A stretch of 5,131 nucleotides of DNA from Thauera sp. (GTDB lineage Bacteria; Pseudomonadota; Gammaproteobacteria; Burkholderiales; Rhodocyclaceae): the NCBI GenBank assembly GCA_003446655.1, contig DMCZ01000195.1:287-5417 (forward strand), written 5' to 3'. The notes beneath the pieces are model-generated. The model was given only the letters and a program-made list of their open reading frames with translations, was not told where the DNA came from and did not search any database. Made by a program: the position numbers and the translations under genes. This document shows positions 4,851 to 5,131 of this stretch, piece after piece. The first letter of the stretch is position 1; each line of letters opens with the position of its first letter.

Positions 4851-5131
4851 ATGTCGATGAACCGTCGTGAATTCATGCAGTTGCTCGCCGTTGCGGCGGC
4901 TGGCGGCATGACGCTGCATTCGAACTTCGCCCGCGCCGAGAAGGCCGCCGAGGCCCTCTACGAGCTGCCGCCCTTCGGCAACGTCAGCCTGCTGCACATG
5001 ACCGACTGCCACGCGCAGCTGCTGCCGATCTACTTCCGCGAGCCCAACGTCAACCTCGGCGTCGGCAGCATGCGCGGCAACGCCCCGCACATCGTCGGCG
5101 AAGGCTTCCTCAAGCACTTCGGCATCAAGCC
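4851..5131 (+). CDS. soxB: SoxB, sulfate thiohydrolase (3' partial)
   Basis: SoxB is a periplasmic di-manganese hydrolase of the metallophosphoesterase/5'-nucleotidase superfamily. It cleaves the terminal sulfone from SoxY-bound thiosulfonate as sulfate. Only the first 93 codons are inside the window. They show a Tat signal (NRREFMQ at residues 4-10, then LLAVAAAGGM, cleavage probably near ARA at 27-29). The first metal-binding motif of the catalytic domain follows: HMTDCHAQLLP at 49-59, in which Asp52 and His54 are the expected Mn ligands. The frame is open to the window edge. Start at 4851 is chosen over 4857 because of the AAAGG spacing. The gene is separated from soxX by tandem hairpins and has a weak ribosome site, suggesting distinct expression. 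Confidence 0.94.
   Translation, partial: MSMNRREFMQLLAVAAAGGMTLHSNFARAEKAAEALYELPPFGNVSLLHMTDCHAQLLPIYFREPNVNLGVGSMRGNAPHIVGEGFLKHFGIK

Overview
The window lies inside a thiosulfate-oxidising (Sox) gene cluster. It carries seven genes on the + strand in the order soxC (5' end cut off by the window), soxD, soxY, soxZ, soxA, soxX and soxB (3' end cut off). The DNA is GC-rich with strong G/C preference at third codon positions. Gene order, single-haem SoxA, long SoxX and protein style fit a betaproteobacterium, possibly of the Thauera/Azoarcus/Rhodocyclales type. That placement is from memory of such clusters and cannot be proven here.

Layout: 1-1310 soxC (Mo-cofactor subunit of sulfane dehydrogenase); 1294-2370 soxD (dihaem cytochrome c partner, overlapping soxC by 17 nt); 2393-2860 soxY and 2891-3202 soxZ (the sulfur carrier); 3203-3310 a 108-nt gap with a near-perfect palindrome and two hairpins; 3311-4111 soxA and 4124-4723 soxX (haem enzyme that loads thiosulfate onto SoxY); 4724-4850 a 127-nt gap with two tandem GC-rich hairpins and a T-rich tail, resembling an intrinsic terminator or attenuator; 4851-5131 the start of soxB (di-manganese sulfate thiohydrolase). 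No stretch over 300 bases lacks a gene, and no tRNA, rRNA, mobile element or CRISPR was seen.

How the genes work together: SoxAX oxidatively joins thiosulfate to the cysteine at the C-terminal GGCGG end of SoxY, which is bound to SoxZ. SoxB hydrolyses off the terminal sulfone as sulfate. SoxCD oxidises the remaining sulfane sulfur on SoxY by six electrons, and SoxB then releases a second sulfate. With SoxCD present, the predicted outcome is complete oxidation of thiosulfate to sulfate in the periplasm, rather than storage of sulfur globules. Export is visibly split: SoxC, SoxY and SoxB carry twin-arginine signals, SoxD, SoxA and SoxX carry Sec signals, and SoxZ has none and presumably travels folded with SoxY.

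I found no previously undescribed system; this is a well-known pathway. The less ordinary parts are regulatory: the structured soxZ-soxA and soxX-soxB gaps, which suggest that soxCDYZ, soxAX and soxB are not expressed as one uniform unit.
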